Counted from the first letter of the stretch, positions 48,013 through 59,255 are shown. The stretch: 64,000 nt of DNA from Coptis chinensis (GCA_015680905.1 CM027377.1:8270501-8334500); one strand, 5' to 3'. The notes: generated from the letters alone by a model not told the origin. A program made the numbers and translations.

Positions 48013-48904
48013 TATCAAACAATGGAAAGCAATTTGATGCATAAGAAATACACAGGCTTTGTGCTAGTCTCCATATTCGACACAATTTTCTGCACCCTAT
48101 CACCCCTAGGCAAATGGGAAAACCGAAGCGACAAATAAATCTATCTTAGCAATCCTCAAACGTCGACTCGAACAGGCTAAAAGCAAATGAACAAGAGAGT
48201 TACCAGCCGTTCTATGGGCGTATAGAACAACTCCAAAGCGCTCGACAGGAATGTCACCATTTAACCTGGCTTATGGAGCAGAAGCAGTATTACCCACGGA
48301 AATTTTTGCTGGGACGACCCGCACCGTCCGCAGCCTTAAACTATGGCCATAATGATGAATTACTAGCTCATTCAAAAGCCAATCTAGATGAAGTGCGTGA
48401 GGAAAGTATTGCTCGTCTCCTCCATTACCAAGTCGCGATGAATAAGTAATATGACCAGAAGCTTCGTTTGAAAGTTTTTCATCCGGGCGACTGGGTCTTG
48501 TGTAGACAATCAAAGATCATTAATGTAGGAAAACTAGGCGAAAATTGGGAAGGACCTCTTATCATTGACCATGCTGCTTCTAAGGGATCATATTTTCTTC
48601 GCACAATTTCAGGAACCCCTCTCCCGAAACCATGGAATGCTCTCCATCTTAGGCGTTTTTATCGCTAACCCTGCTTCCCATTAGCAAAAATTAGTAGTGT
48701 GGGACGACAATTCCTTGGAACGGATTCTTGACGTAATCTTGTTTTGTTTTTCAAATTGTCAATCATCAATAAAATGCATTATTTCATATTTCGTTATTTT
48801 CATTCAATTAGTTAGTAAAAAATAATATATATCAATTACTCAATTACCATTCTTAAAGACAAGCAATTGATATGAATGATAAACTATACAAAACATATAC
48901 AAAT

Positions 48905-49605
48905 TCAAAAGTCATGGAGTTTGCGTTTGCAACACCTCTCTCCATGCACCAAAAAGTCATGGAGTTTGCGTTTTCAATATTTCTCTCAATGCAACAAAAA
49001 ACCGTGGAGTTTGCGTTTTCAACACCTCTCTCCATGCATAAAAAAAGTCGTAGAGTTTGCATTTTCAATACCTCTCTCCATGCACCAAAAAGTTATAGAG
49101 TTTGCATTTTCAACACCTCTCTCCATGCACCAAAAAGTCATAGAGTTTGCGTTTTCAACACCTCTCTCCATGCACCAAAAAGCCATGGAGTTTGCGTTTT
49201 CAACACCTCTCCATGCACCAAAAAAGTCGTGGAGTTTGCGTTTTTAACACCTCTCTCCACGCACCAAAAAGTCATAGAGTTTGCATTTTCAACACCTCTC
49301 TCCATTCACCAAAAAGTAGTGGAGTTTGCGTTTTCAACACCTCTCTCCATGCACCAAAAAGTTGTGGAGTTTGCGTTTTCAACACCTCTTTCCATGCACT
49401 AAAAAGTCGTGGAGTTTGTATTTTCAATACCTCTCTCCATGCACAAAAAATAAAATAAAATCGTGGAGTTTGCATTTTCAACACCTCTCCATACACCAAA
49501 AAGTCACAGAATTTACGTTCGCCATACCTTACTCTGCGCATCACCAAGTAATGGAGTTTGCGTTTGCAACACCTCTCTCCGGGCACCTAAAAATTCGGTA
49601 GTTTG
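48905..49605 (+). repeat. Minisatellite in the 3' region of the Tat-clade element
   Basis: About 16 imperfect tandem units of roughly 45 bp, each with GTGGAGTTTGCGTTTTCAAC, then ACCTCTCTCCATGCACC and a short A run. It lies between the integrase part and the polypurine tract. Long open frames here arise because the unit length is a multiple of three; they are not genes. Confidence 0.9.
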
Positions 49606-49804
49606 CGTTGGCAAAACCTCACAAACAAACAAAAAAATAAAAATAATAATAATAAAAAAAATAAAAATAAAAAATAAAAAAATAAAAATCAATCGGTGCC
49701 GTCAATTTCTAGTGTTAGTTTATTTTTGCGCGTCTTTTCGAGTACCTCAATAGTATGTCACTTCCTTTTTATTCTTTGCCGTAAGAAATCAATTTCATCC
49801 AACA

Positions 49805-49825
49805 AAGAGGGGGCGGTGGGGGTGG
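49805..49825 (+). promoter_or_regulatory. Polypurine tract of the Tat-clade element
   Basis: A G-rich purine tract (AAGAGGGGGCGGTGGGGG) directly before the right LTR start at 49826, where plus-strand DNA synthesis is primed in LTR elements. Confidence 0.6.
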
Positions 49826-50347
49826 TGTATGTACGACTACATTCTTACCCCTACAAACGGGTGTCATTGGGTCCCAAAGATTGCACATTGCCACCGCCTA
49901 CGAATGCGACCGACTCGCATTGCCCACTAAGCAGGCCTATTTTTATTGCCAATCGAGCTAGCCAACTAAACTGGCCTACTTTTATTGCCAACCAAGCTGG
50001 CTAACTAAACTGGCCTATTGTTATGGCCAACTAAGCTGGTCGACTTTTTACTGCCCTTTTGTATGGCTAATATAATCGGCCCACTCATCCTGATATGGTA
50101 GATTTTGGCATATATACAAACAACGCAAGATATCTTTCTATAAAAAGATCTAAATAAGATTTTAAAGAGATAAACCACCTATAAATATCTCATTTTCATT
50201 CCCAAAAGAACTACGATCATTTGAGAGCCTTGATTCCAGATAACAATTTGGATACATAGGTAGCCATTGAAGGTACAGTCTCAACAATTCTACAACAATC
50301 TCCCTAACAAGATTGTTAGTGTGTTCGGGTGAGTTCTTACCCAAACA
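49826..50347 (+). repeat. 3' LTR of the Tat-clade element
   Basis: Starts TGTATGTACGACTACATTC and ends ACCCAAACA. It pairs with 31237-31758 with roughly 6-7% difference by eye. Confidence 0.85.
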
Positions 50348-50352
50348 AACTC

Positions 50353-50500
50353 TATCCTTTCTATTCAACTATGTACTCTTCCATTTAGTTAGATAGATAG
50401 GTAGAGAGAATCTCTCAACTTAGTTGTAATATCCTATTTAAATACCTCTAAATCAATAAAGAAAAACATCTTTGAGGAACTTAATCTATGTGTTTTCACA
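50353..50500 (+). repeat. 3' LTR of Copia element 2, right part
   Basis: Continues the LTR match after the Gypsy element and ends TGTTTTCACA, as the 5' LTR does. AACTC (50348-50352) is the right copy of the insertion duplication. Confidence 0.75.
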
Positions 50501-50551
50501 TAGATAGTAACATAATCCAAATAAACTGATTGGGCACATAAGTTAACTTAC

Positions 50552-51259
50552 ATGAAACAAGAAGTTGTCACCACTGACTCACTGAGCCTCCCCACAATCT
50601 TAAGACGAAGAAAGCGAAAGTTATATCTCAAAGTCATACGGTATGAGGATCCATAGACCTTGTAGCCTTTCTTGGTGTTACTACATGCTATTCTCCATAC
50701 CTAAAATCGATCAGGCCTATAATGTTCAACCAAAGATAGAGAAGCCCCCAAGTTTATTAGATATAATTGATTGGGAAACATGATAAATGAATGAGGGAGG
50801 AAGGAAACTTGATAGTACGAAACTTCTCAGTATAGAGGGTAAATGTAAATAGTCCTTCAGAGCTGGGGTGACTTTCTGCATCAATGAGCCAATGAAGTAA
50901 CCCATCAAGAAACACTGGCTTTTTATTAGAGCAGCATATAAAACAACACTTCTAGCTCTCTCCATGGCGCTTCACCTAATGTAATAATCTTACCTTTCAT
51001 ATATGTTTGGGAATTATCATCAAAGGAGAGCTTAAAAAGTCAAACAACTTTATACTTCTCAGCTATATGATCGAAACCAAAACCAATAGTGGTTCCTCTT
51101 TTTCCAGCTTCAAATAGTTCAATCTCTGCTTTAGGCAGTTCCAGGCTTTCTTTCGTCAATAGATTATAGATGAAGAGTGTTTCCACTTTAGAACTCGAAG
51201 AAGAAACACATTGCAAGCAATTACAAGAAGACTTCTTATGTTGGGGATCCACTTCAATT
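50552..51259 (-). pseudogene. F-box gene 3, middle part (decayed)
   Basis: Minus-strand remnants of the F-box-associated domain: IYNLLTKESLELPKAE, IGFGFDHIAEKYKVV, MKGKIITLGEAPWRELEV, LINLGASLSLVEHYR and SNTKKGYKVYGSS. The exon ends TGTTTCAT|GTAAGTT at 50552/50551, exactly where F-box genes 1 and 2 have their intron donor. Several stops and frame changes have accumulated. On the other side it is cut at 51259 by Copia element 3. It aligns with both sister genes over its full length. Confidence 0.8.
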
Positions 51260-51964
51260 TGTTGGAGTTATCCCTCACATGAGGAGAGGAGAGAAATCAG
51301 TTCAGCTTGTGTGGAAAAGCAAGAGCGTGCTTCATACCCTCCACAAGCTATTCTGAAGTGTGCCCCGCGCTAAAGTACCTCGACATCGTCCAAGGCAAGA
51401 GCGCGCCCCGCACCCTCCACAGGCAAATCTGAAGTGCGCCATGCGCTCAAGCGCCTGGACATTGTCCAAGGCAAGAGCGCGCCCCACGCCCATGCCTAAT
51501 TTTGGCAGGATTCTATTTTGGTGGAACCGCGAGTTTTGCATTATATGTTGGGGTTTTTGACAAAACCTAACACACATGAGACAACACAGAAGTCAGAGAA
51601 AACCCAATCTTGAAAGCTATCAAGATTGAGAGATAACCTTTACAGAGATATAACCTTGTAAAGAGAGAGGAGTGATCTAGTAAGGTGAGAGACTGCAAGG
51701 AGTGATTGTAATCTTCCTTCCCACTTTATAAAAGGATTAGTTCTTGTGGAAGTAGGCACCATTGGCCGAACCACGACATATCTTTGTGTTGTGGTTTGCT
51801 TTTACTGCTTTACATTATTATCTGTTGTTAATAATTGTTTAGCGAGTTGGGCATGTTAGTTTGGTTGTAGGAAATATTTAGATTGTTGATTGGAGTGGTT
51901 ATTGTTCAAATATAAGTAATCTGTGTAGTGGGGAATCGATTGGTATCGGTGTTTAACCCAAACA
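51260..51964 (+). repeat. 5' LTR of Copia element 3
   Basis: Starts TGTTGGAGTTATCCCTC and ends AACCCAAACA. The first part carries GC-rich near-repeats (AAGAGCGCGCCCCGC). Confidence 0.8.
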
Positions 51965-51966
51965 AG

Positions 51967-51979
51967 TGGTATCGGAGCC
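51967..51979 (+). promoter_or_regulatory. Primer-binding site of Copia element 3
   Basis: TGGTATCGGAGCC, two bases after the LTR, a near match to the initiator tRNA-Met site used by plant Copia elements. Confidence 0.75.
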
Positions 51980-54900
51980 AAGTTAGATTTGCCTAGGGTG
52001 TTATCCAAATCTTGGTCGGAAGGTGTTTGACAAAACTCCTGAGAGAAGATTTAAGTTTAAATAATTTGTAGAGATGGACAATTCCGTGAACACTCGCATG
52101 ACGAGTATGAATAGGAAGAACTACACCAATTGGAAAGCCAAGATGGAAGACTTGCTTTATTGCAAGGACTTGACACAACCCATTAAGAATGGATGAGAAA
52201 GACCGAAAACGGTTGCTGCGGCTGAGTGTAGCAAGCTTGACAGAAAAGCAATTGGGTACATTCGACAGTAGATTGACGACAGTGTCTTTCACCATGTCTC
52301 CCAAGAGACTACAACTTTTGGCTTGTGGAAGAAACTTGAAGACCTCTATGAGAGGAAGTCGGGTGGAAACAAAGTACTGGTCGTTAAGAAGTTTGCCAAC
52401 ACGAAGTATCAAGAAGGTTCTTCAATGTCTGAGGATCTTAACAAAGTACAGAATACCATCAATCAGATACATTTGATGAAGATTAATTTGGGAGATGAAG
52501 TTGAGGCTTTGTTTCTATTAGGCTCTCTACCCAAAAGTTGAGAGACGTTAGCAGTCTCTCTATACGAAGCAGCCAAGGATGGAATCGTTACCATGGAGAT
52601 GGCTACCGCGTCTTTGTTGAATAAGGAGATTAGAAAGAGTTCAAAAGGCAGCTCCTCTCACTCAGAGATCCTTGTCACAGAGAAACGGGGAAGAGGTAGA
52701 AACAGGAAACCGTCTCATTCTAGAGGTGATGACATAAGTAAATCTAGGGGTGAAGCTAGAACTCCTAAGGCAGAGAGACAATATTACTATTGTGCCACCA
52801 AGGGTCACTTCAGATATGACTGCAGAACACTGAAGAGGGATGAGAAGAATAACTGTGTACATGAAGATATGGTGCAGAGGAATAGAAACACAGGCATAGA
52901 TACTACCGCACTAGTTGACGACTTAGTGGGAATTGTATCAGATTGTGGTGTGTGCTATCTTAGTACCTCATGCCAGGATACAGAGTGGGTGATAGATATA
53001 GGAGCATCCTATCAAGTCACACCGCACATGGAATTCTTCACTACCTACAGCTGTGGTGAATATGGTGAAGTGAAGATGGGTAACAGTGGTGTCTCGAAGA
53101 TTATAGGCATTGGAGATGTTCATGTAGAAGCCAATGTCGGCTACACCTTGACACTCAAGGATGTAAGACATGTCCCTGACATTCGGCTAAGCCTAATTTC
53201 GGCTAGGAAGTTAGATGACGATGGCTTTGTAAACTCGTTTAGTAACATGGCATAGAAACTGAGCAGAGGTTCCATTGTAGCAGCCAGAGGGAAGAAAACT
53301 TGCTCTCTTTACAAAACACAAGCTAGTTTGTGTAAAGCATAAGTGAATGTGGTAGAGGAAGAAGCTTCCTCCGAACTGTGGCACAAGAGACTGTGTCATA
53401 TGGGCGTAAAAGGGATGGAAGTTCTTGCTAAGCAAAAGGCCTTGCCAGACATCAAAAGTACACATTTAAATACATGTACTCACTGTTTGGTAGGAAAACA
53501 ACACAGGGTGTCTTTCCAAAGATTCCCGTTTCACAGCAAGGACAATGTCCTTGAATTAGTGCACACAGACTTATGTGGTCTTATAAAAGTTAAGTCCCAC
53601 GGGGGAGCTTTATACTTTGTGACCTTTATTGATGATGCATCAAGAAAGGTATGGGTATATAGTCTGAAGACCACGGATGAAGTACTTGGCATGTTTGAGA
53701 AATTCCATAACATGGTGGAAAGAGAGACAGGAAAGTTGTTGAAGTGTATTCGCTTAGATAATGGGGGTGAGTATATTGGGCCGTTTGAAGAGTATTACCA
53801 GAGTCATGAGATTCGTCATGAGCAGACCGTTCCCAAGACACCGTAACATAATGGAATAGCAGAGAGAATGAACCGTACCATTGTAGAGAGGATGAGATGC
53901 ATGCTGTCTCACTCTAAGCTACCTAGAACCTACTGGGTAGAAGCAATGCGTACAGCCGTGCATGTGATCAACCTATCGCTGTCAAAGCCTCTGAATAGTG
54001 ATTATCCATAAAGAGTATGGTCAGGTAGAGATGTTGATTATGGATACTTAATGGTATTTGGGTGCAGGGCATTTGTGCATATTCCAAAGGATGAGAGATC
54101 CAAGCTTGATGGCAAAGCCAATCAGTGCATTTTTCTGGGTTATGGAGATGAAAAGTTTGGTTACAAACTCTATGATTCGATTAACAAGAAGGTAATCCGA
54201 AGTCGAGATGTTGTGTTCTTGGAAGACCAAACCATAGCAGACTTTGAGGAGGGTGAGAAGCTACAGGCTTTCACTAATGATCTTGTTGATTTAGAACCAG
54301 AAGTTCCTACTGTGAAACGTACAGAAGGCATTGAGAATGCAGAGAACCATGAGTTTGAAGCTCATGATGAGAATCATATTGCTCATGATGGGATAGAACC
54401 TATTGGTATAGAGGATGCAGATGAAGTGTATGAACCACCACCAGAGCAAACAAAAGTGCATCCTCCTGAGGCACCAGCAGATAGGGCAAGGAGGTCAGAC
54501 AGAGAGAGACTAGCTTCAACCAGGTATCCACCACATACGTATGTTTTACTATCTGATGGTGGAGAACCTATGTACTATCAAGAAGCACTTGAAGGTACAG
54601 GCAAAAAGAAGTGGTTGAAGGGCATGCATGATGAGATGGATTCTTTGCATAAGAATCACACTTATGAGTTAGTTGAGAAACCGCAAGGACAAAAAATTCT
54701 CAAAAATAAGTGGATCTACAAGGTTAAGCATGAGGAGAACAATCCACACCCAAGGCACAAAGCTCGCCTTGTTGTGAAGGGATTTGGTCAAAGTAAAGGT
54801 ATTGACTTTGATGAGATTTTCTCTCCTGTAGTGAAGATGACTTCTATCCGGGTGGTATTGGGTATGACCGCAAGTATGAACCTAGAGGTTGAGCAGCTAG

Positions 54901-55489
54901 ATGTTAAGACATCTTTTCTTCATGGAGACCTTGAAGAAGATGTCTATATAGACCAGCCAGAGGGGTTTGAGGTCAAAGGCAAGGAGCACCTAATATGCAA
55001 GCTGATAAAGAGCTTGTATGGGTTGAAAGCTAACCGAGGCGTGGGTACATAAAGTTTGATTCCTTTATGGCGAAGCAAGGATACAAGAAGTTTGCTTCCG
55101 ATCATTGTGTGTTTGTTCAGAGATTTCCAGATGGAAATTTCATAATGCTTTTGTTGTATGTGGATGATATGTTGATAGTTTGCCTAAACATTAACAAGAT
55201 ATCCAAACTGAAGAAAGACTTGAGTACGTAAGTCCTTTGAGATGAAGGATTTGGGTCAAGCAAAGCAGATACTTGGGATGCGGATCACTTGTGACAGAAA
55301 GAGTAGGAAGTTGTGGCTTTCTTAAGAAAGCTACATTGAGAAGGTGTTGAAGAGATTCAACATGAATTAAGCGAAGCTAGTCAGTTGTCCGCTTGGTGGC
55401 CAGTTCCGCATGACCAAAGAGATGTGTCCAAAGGGTGAGCATGAGTAGAGTCAGATGGAAAAGATTCCTTATACATCCGCAGTGGGTAG

Positions 55490-56148
55490 TGTGTGTACCC
55501 TATATCATATTTTTGGTCCAGAACGTACTCGGACCATGGACCAGGAGTGGGACCAGTGGTGGATTAGTCGGGTGGCGGTCAAATAAACACTTTTGGATCA
55601 TCCGGCCCTCTAATCCGTCAGAGTTCACAACAGGTCCAGGGCCCATCCGGGTGGCCCAAGTTCATGGATCAAATCCGTCCGGATGATTCTGATCGAGTAA
55701 CCCGATCCGCGGAGGCGAAGAATCCTAGCGCAATCTGATAAGATCTTGCACAAAGATAGAACATCCGTACGGATAATTATGATCAAGTAACTCGATCCGG
55801 GGAGGCGATAAATCCTATTGCAATCTGATAAGATCTTGCACAAGGATAGAATGAAATCTTGGGGAATGATCCTATTTTAGATAGGATCGTACTAGGATTC
55901 ATGAGGAAAGGTAATCTCCGAGAATCATTTTCTTGGCCGCCAAGGCAGAAGATTGCTATATATACGGAGGCTTCTGCAGCTTCCAAAACTACGTTTTAAA
56001 AGACTTGATCCCGGATTCCTTACTAGGTACGTAGGCAACCAGAAAGTTGGTGCAGTCTCTCTTCTTCCAAAATACCTAATCCCATCTCTTTCAAGCTTTC
56101 GGAAGCACCATTACATCGGGAACGTCGGGTTAACTTTTTGCCCCGACA
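55490..56148. mobile_element. Solo LTR inserted in Copia element 3
   Basis: The 659-bp insertion starts TGTGTGTACCC and ends GCCCCGACA. It is flanked by GGTAG (55485-55489) and GGCAG (56149-56153), a 5-bp duplication with one difference. It has a TATATATA box near 55956 and an internal pair of similar segments (ATCCGTCCGGATGATTCTGA and ATCCGTACGGATAATTATGA). No coding sequence, so a solo LTR. Confidence 0.75.
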
Positions 56149-56849
56149 GGCAGCTTGATGTATGCAATGGTGTGTACAAGACCGGATATTGCTTTCACCG
56201 TTGGCGTTGTAAGCCGTTTTCTGTCAAATCCGGGGAAGGAGCATTAGGAAGGTGTTAAGTGGATATTGAGATATCTCAAGGGCACTTCCAAATCATGTCT
56301 GTGTTTTGGTGGAAGTAAGCCCTTACTTGAATGCTACAATGATGCAGACATGGCAGGTGATGTTGACTCGATGAAGTCCACCTCCGGTTATCTGGTTACT
56401 TTTGCTGGGGAGCAGTTTTTTGGCAATCTAAGTTGCAAAAGTGTGTTGTCATCTTCATTACAGAAGCCGAGTATATTGCAACCACTGAGTGTTGCAAAGA
56501 GATGTTATAGATGAAAAGGTTCTTCGACAAACTAGGGCTAAAGCAGAAATAGTTTGTAGTTCTATGTGACAGTCAGAGCGCCGTCTATTTGAGCAAGAAT
56601 CCGAGTTTCCATTTTAGATCCAAGCACATACATGTGCGTTATAATTGGATTAGAGAAGTACTCGAAGACAAGCATTTGTGTATCGAGAAGATCCATACCG
56701 ACAAAAGCGGATTGGATATGATTACCAAAGTCTTATCGAAAGGTAAGTTTGATATTTGATGTGCTACTGCCGGAATGGTAGCAGACTCCTCCTATTGATT
56801 TGGAAATTGCATAGAGGTATTCCCCCTCACTGTTCAGGAGGGGGAGATT

Positions 56850-57594
56850 GTTGGAGTTATCCCTCACATGAGGAGAGGAGAGAAATCAGTTCAACTTGTG
56901 TGGAAAAGCAAGAGCGCGTTATGCGCCTTCCACAAGCTATTCTGAAGCGCGCCCCGCGCTAAAGTGCCTAGACATCGTCCAAGGCAAGAGCGCGTCCCAC
57001 GCCCTCCACAGGCAAATTTGAAGCACGCCACGCGTGCTCAAGCGCTTGGACATCGTCCAAGGCAACAGCGCACCCCAAGCCCCGCGCCCGTTGTAGCACA
57101 ATTCAGAGCGCGCCCCGCGTCTATGCCTAATTTTGGCAGGATTCTATTTTTGCGGAACCACGAGTTTGCATTATATGTTGGGATTTTTGGCAAAACCTAA
57201 CACACGTGAGACAACACAGAAGTTAGAGAAAACCCAATCTTGAAATGTATCAAGATTGAGAGATAACCTTTACAGAGATATAACTCTGTAAAGAGAGAGG
57301 AGTGATATAGTAAGGTGAGAGACTGCAAGGAGTGATTGTAATCTTCCTTCCCACTTTATAAAAAGATTAGCTCTTGTAGAAGTAGGCACCATTGGCCGAA
57401 CCACGGTATATCTTTGTGTTGTGGTTTGCTTTTACTGCTTTACATTATTATCTGTTGTTAATAATTGTTTAGCGAGTTGGGCATATTAGTTTGGTTGTAG
57501 AGAATATTTAGATTGTTGATTGGAGTGGTTATTGTTCAAATACAAATTATCTGTGTAGTGGGAAATCGATTGGTATCGGTGTTTAACCCCAACA
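56850..57594 (+). repeat. 3' LTR of Copia element 3
   Basis: Follows a purine tract (CAGGAGGGGGAGAT) and pairs with 51260-51964. It is about 40 bp longer, mainly in the GC-rich part. Confidence 0.8.
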
Positions 57595-58015
57595 CAGCTT
57601 TCGAAAAAATTCCACAAATTAAGCCGTGACAAGAAGATAAAGTGCAGATATAGTTCCCGTGGACATTAGCAACTGGAATCTCTTTAGCTCTTCACATACC
57701 ATCTTTTGTATCTACCAGATAAAAGCTGGTTAAGGGTCGCTGATGCTTAGGCTCAAGGATAATGCGAACTGGTAAACACAATGCTCTACTCAAGTGCAAA
57801 TGAACGAAGTGATGTATCTCTGTCAAAGCATACCAGCCCTTACAAATGCACCTGGATCGCATAACATCCTCTATGGGAAGCCTAGACAAGATATCAGACA
57901 CAATTTCAGGTAGGAGACGCGATACTGCCTGACCACGGTTACCGATACCCAAGTTAGTTACATCAATTTCAGGCTGAATCCCTTCACTCAGTTTATCAAT
58001 AGAGAGATTTTTCAT
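57595..58015 (-). pseudogene. F-box gene 3, 5' part with F-box (decayed)
   Basis: From the ATG at 58015 the minus strand encodes MKNLSIDKLSEG and a full F-box (LLPEIVSDILSRLPIEDVMR, then CICKGWYALTE), followed by LHLSRALCLPVRIILEP and LTSFYLVDTKDGM, then a TGA where the sisters read W. The following SCHGLICGIFSKA is still in frame up to Copia element 3. The F-box itself is intact, but the gene cannot make a whole protein because Copia element 3 splits this exon and other stops lie downstream. It is closer in sequence to F-box gene 2 than to gene 1. Confidence 0.85.
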
Positions 58016-58600
58016 TCTTTCTACATTCAAAGCCAATGTTTCCACCTTGTTTTGTGGCACTGAAGATATAAATTCACACACCAAGAATCACTTCTGCCTC
58101 AAGAAATATTTGCTTAAAGAAGTAAACTGCTAAAAAAAATAAAGTCCATACAGAAATGAACTAATATCACAAACTCTTTACTCCACAAGGCATTAATCAA
58201 AAGTTATGTATTCACATTGATAGTCGAAATTGAATTTTTCTAAATGTTAACGAAATTATATCTCAGCAAAACCCCGACTGGCTGAAGATGAAAACTAGCT
58301 TACAAACCCAAACCCAGAAAACCACAATTGGTTTAAGAACATATTGCAATACCAAAATGAAGAACAGCCATAACAGTAAATGAAGTCGCACATTCACAAC
58401 AAAACTAAGTTATCTAATTCCATTTTATGAAACCCCGTTAGACTACAAACCCATTTTCTGTAACCCCCATTAAAACTACGTTATCAGATACAGTAAACTA
58501 AACTGGGAAAGTAAGAGCATACCTTCTCAAAGCTTCAGCGATGGACAGAGCACTTAAAATGGAGAGAGTAAAAATGGAGTTGCTTCCCTCCCACTTTGCC
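58016..58600 (-). promoter_or_regulatory. Leader exon and leader intron of F-box gene 3
   Basis: Acceptor TATATCTTCAG|TGCCAC near 58059 and a donor TTGAGAAG|GTATGC near 58526 on the minus strand frame a leader intron of about 470 bp, as in F-box genes 1 and 2. The untranslated exon would lie at about 58527-58600. Confidence 0.45.
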
Positions 58601-59095
58601 AAATGTGAAGAAAACTTGGGCCTCTACCCAACACGGCCACATCATTTCTTGTTTTGTAATAAGTTGTAACTTGTAACCCAATTTTGTTTTAATTTAGAAT
58701 TTTAGAGTTGATGACGCTTAATATACTAGCAACAGACCAACAGTAGCGCAATGAGCAATTGGGAGAGTTGATGGGGAAAAAAATGGTGTACTAAACAAAA
58801 GTAGGACCAAATGCTTGAAACGATCCATTCAGAGAGACTAGAACAAATGCAAATGCCAATATTATTATCATTAGTTCATTGCAAGTTTACTGCTTACAAT
58901 ATCTCATAAGCAGAATCAGATGCAGATCTTCTATTAGAGTAGTTAGACCCAAAGACTTACTAGTGGCAAAGAACTTGTTTAATTCTTACAAAACACCATG
59001 GAAAATGAACATAGTCCCCTACAATTACAAACTTTTTTTTTTAGGTTTCAATTACTTTTAGTAATCCCCAACAATCTCAACCGAAGTTTTTGGGC
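58601..59095. other. Intergenic, no gene recognised
   Basis: Promoter side of F-box gene 3 and AT-rich spacer with no recognised gene or element. Confidence 0.4.
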
Positions 59096-59255
59096 AGCAT
59101 GGTCCTGTTACAGGGATTGGACATGAATGTTTTCAACTTTCCACCCAAAGACATTAACCAGGTAACTGTTGAACCAGCATGGTCCTGTTACAGGAATTGG
59201 GCATGAATGTTTCCAACTTTCCACCCAAAGACATTAACCAGTTAACTGTTGAACC
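59096..59255. repeat. Two tandem copies of an 80-bp unit
   Basis: AGCATGGTCCTGTTACAGG at 59096 recurs at 59176, and the two copies differ at only a few bases. A third copy begins at 59256 but is lost after a few bases. It lies in the 3' flank of the PPR gene. Confidence 0.85.

Larger units (their letters stand above)
31237..50347 (+). mobile_element. Tat-clade Gypsy LTR retrotransposon, broken, nested in Copia element 2
   Basis: A Ty3/Gypsy element with LTRs at 31237-31758 and 49826-50347 (both 522 bp). Parts: gag (about 31810-33770), protease (about 35600-36060), reverse transcriptase (about 36400-37000, with the YIDDM motif), RNase H (about 37200-37620), a second archaeal-type RNase H (about 37800-38110), integrase (about 38560-39029, with more beyond the CACTA insertion at 48016-48670), a 3' minisatellite, and a polypurine tract before the right LTR. 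The extra RNase H is the mark of the Tat clade. The element is broken at several points and has taken two later insertions (33777-35280 and 39030-48012). The LTRs differ by roughly 6-7% by eye, so a few million years old. Duplication GACTC/AACTC. Confidence 0.9.
26561..50500 (+). mobile_element. Copia LTR retrotransposon 2, broken, host of the nested Gypsy element
   Basis: A Ty1/Copia element of about 4.8 kb of its own sequence, stretched to 24 kb by later insertions. Its parts, in order, are 5' LTR (26561-26769), primer-binding site, gag with a UBN2-type domain (about 26840-27650), protease (about 27740-28000), integrase (about 28200-29100), reverse transcriptase (about 29640-30430), RNase H (about 30640-31130) and 3' LTR (31157-31236 continuing at 50353-50500). 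The coding region is broken in several places. The lineage is uncertain. It sits in an intron of F-box gene 3. The flanks (TAGGC and TAGAT) do not form a clean duplication. It must be older than the Gypsy element that splits its 3' LTR. Confidence 0.85.
51260..57594 (+). mobile_element. Copia LTR retrotransposon 3 (Tork-like), broken
   Basis: A Ty1/Copia element with LTRs at 51260-51964 and 56850-57594, a primer-binding site, gag with a zinc knuckle (about 52075-52860), protease (about 52970-53250), integrase (about 53350-54230), reverse transcriptase (about 54560-55480, with a YVDDM motif, then continuing past the solo LTR at 56154) and RNase H (about 56260-56760). A 659-bp solo LTR is inserted at 55490-56148. 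The coding region is broken in several places. It sits inside the coding exon of F-box gene 3. The flanking bases CAATT and CAGCT are only partly alike. The LTRs are closely similar apart from a GC-rich part, so a few million years at most. Confidence 0.85.

Noticed and set aside
48872-49402. A 176-codon plus-strand frame and overlapping long frames on both strands
   Set aside because: They are translations of the 45-bp minisatellite, whose unit is a multiple of three. Repetition, not coding, keeps them open.
48905-49605. Regular repeats resembling a CRISPR array
   Set aside because: The units are contiguous and diverged without unique spacers, and the sequence is plant nuclear DNA inside a retrotransposon.
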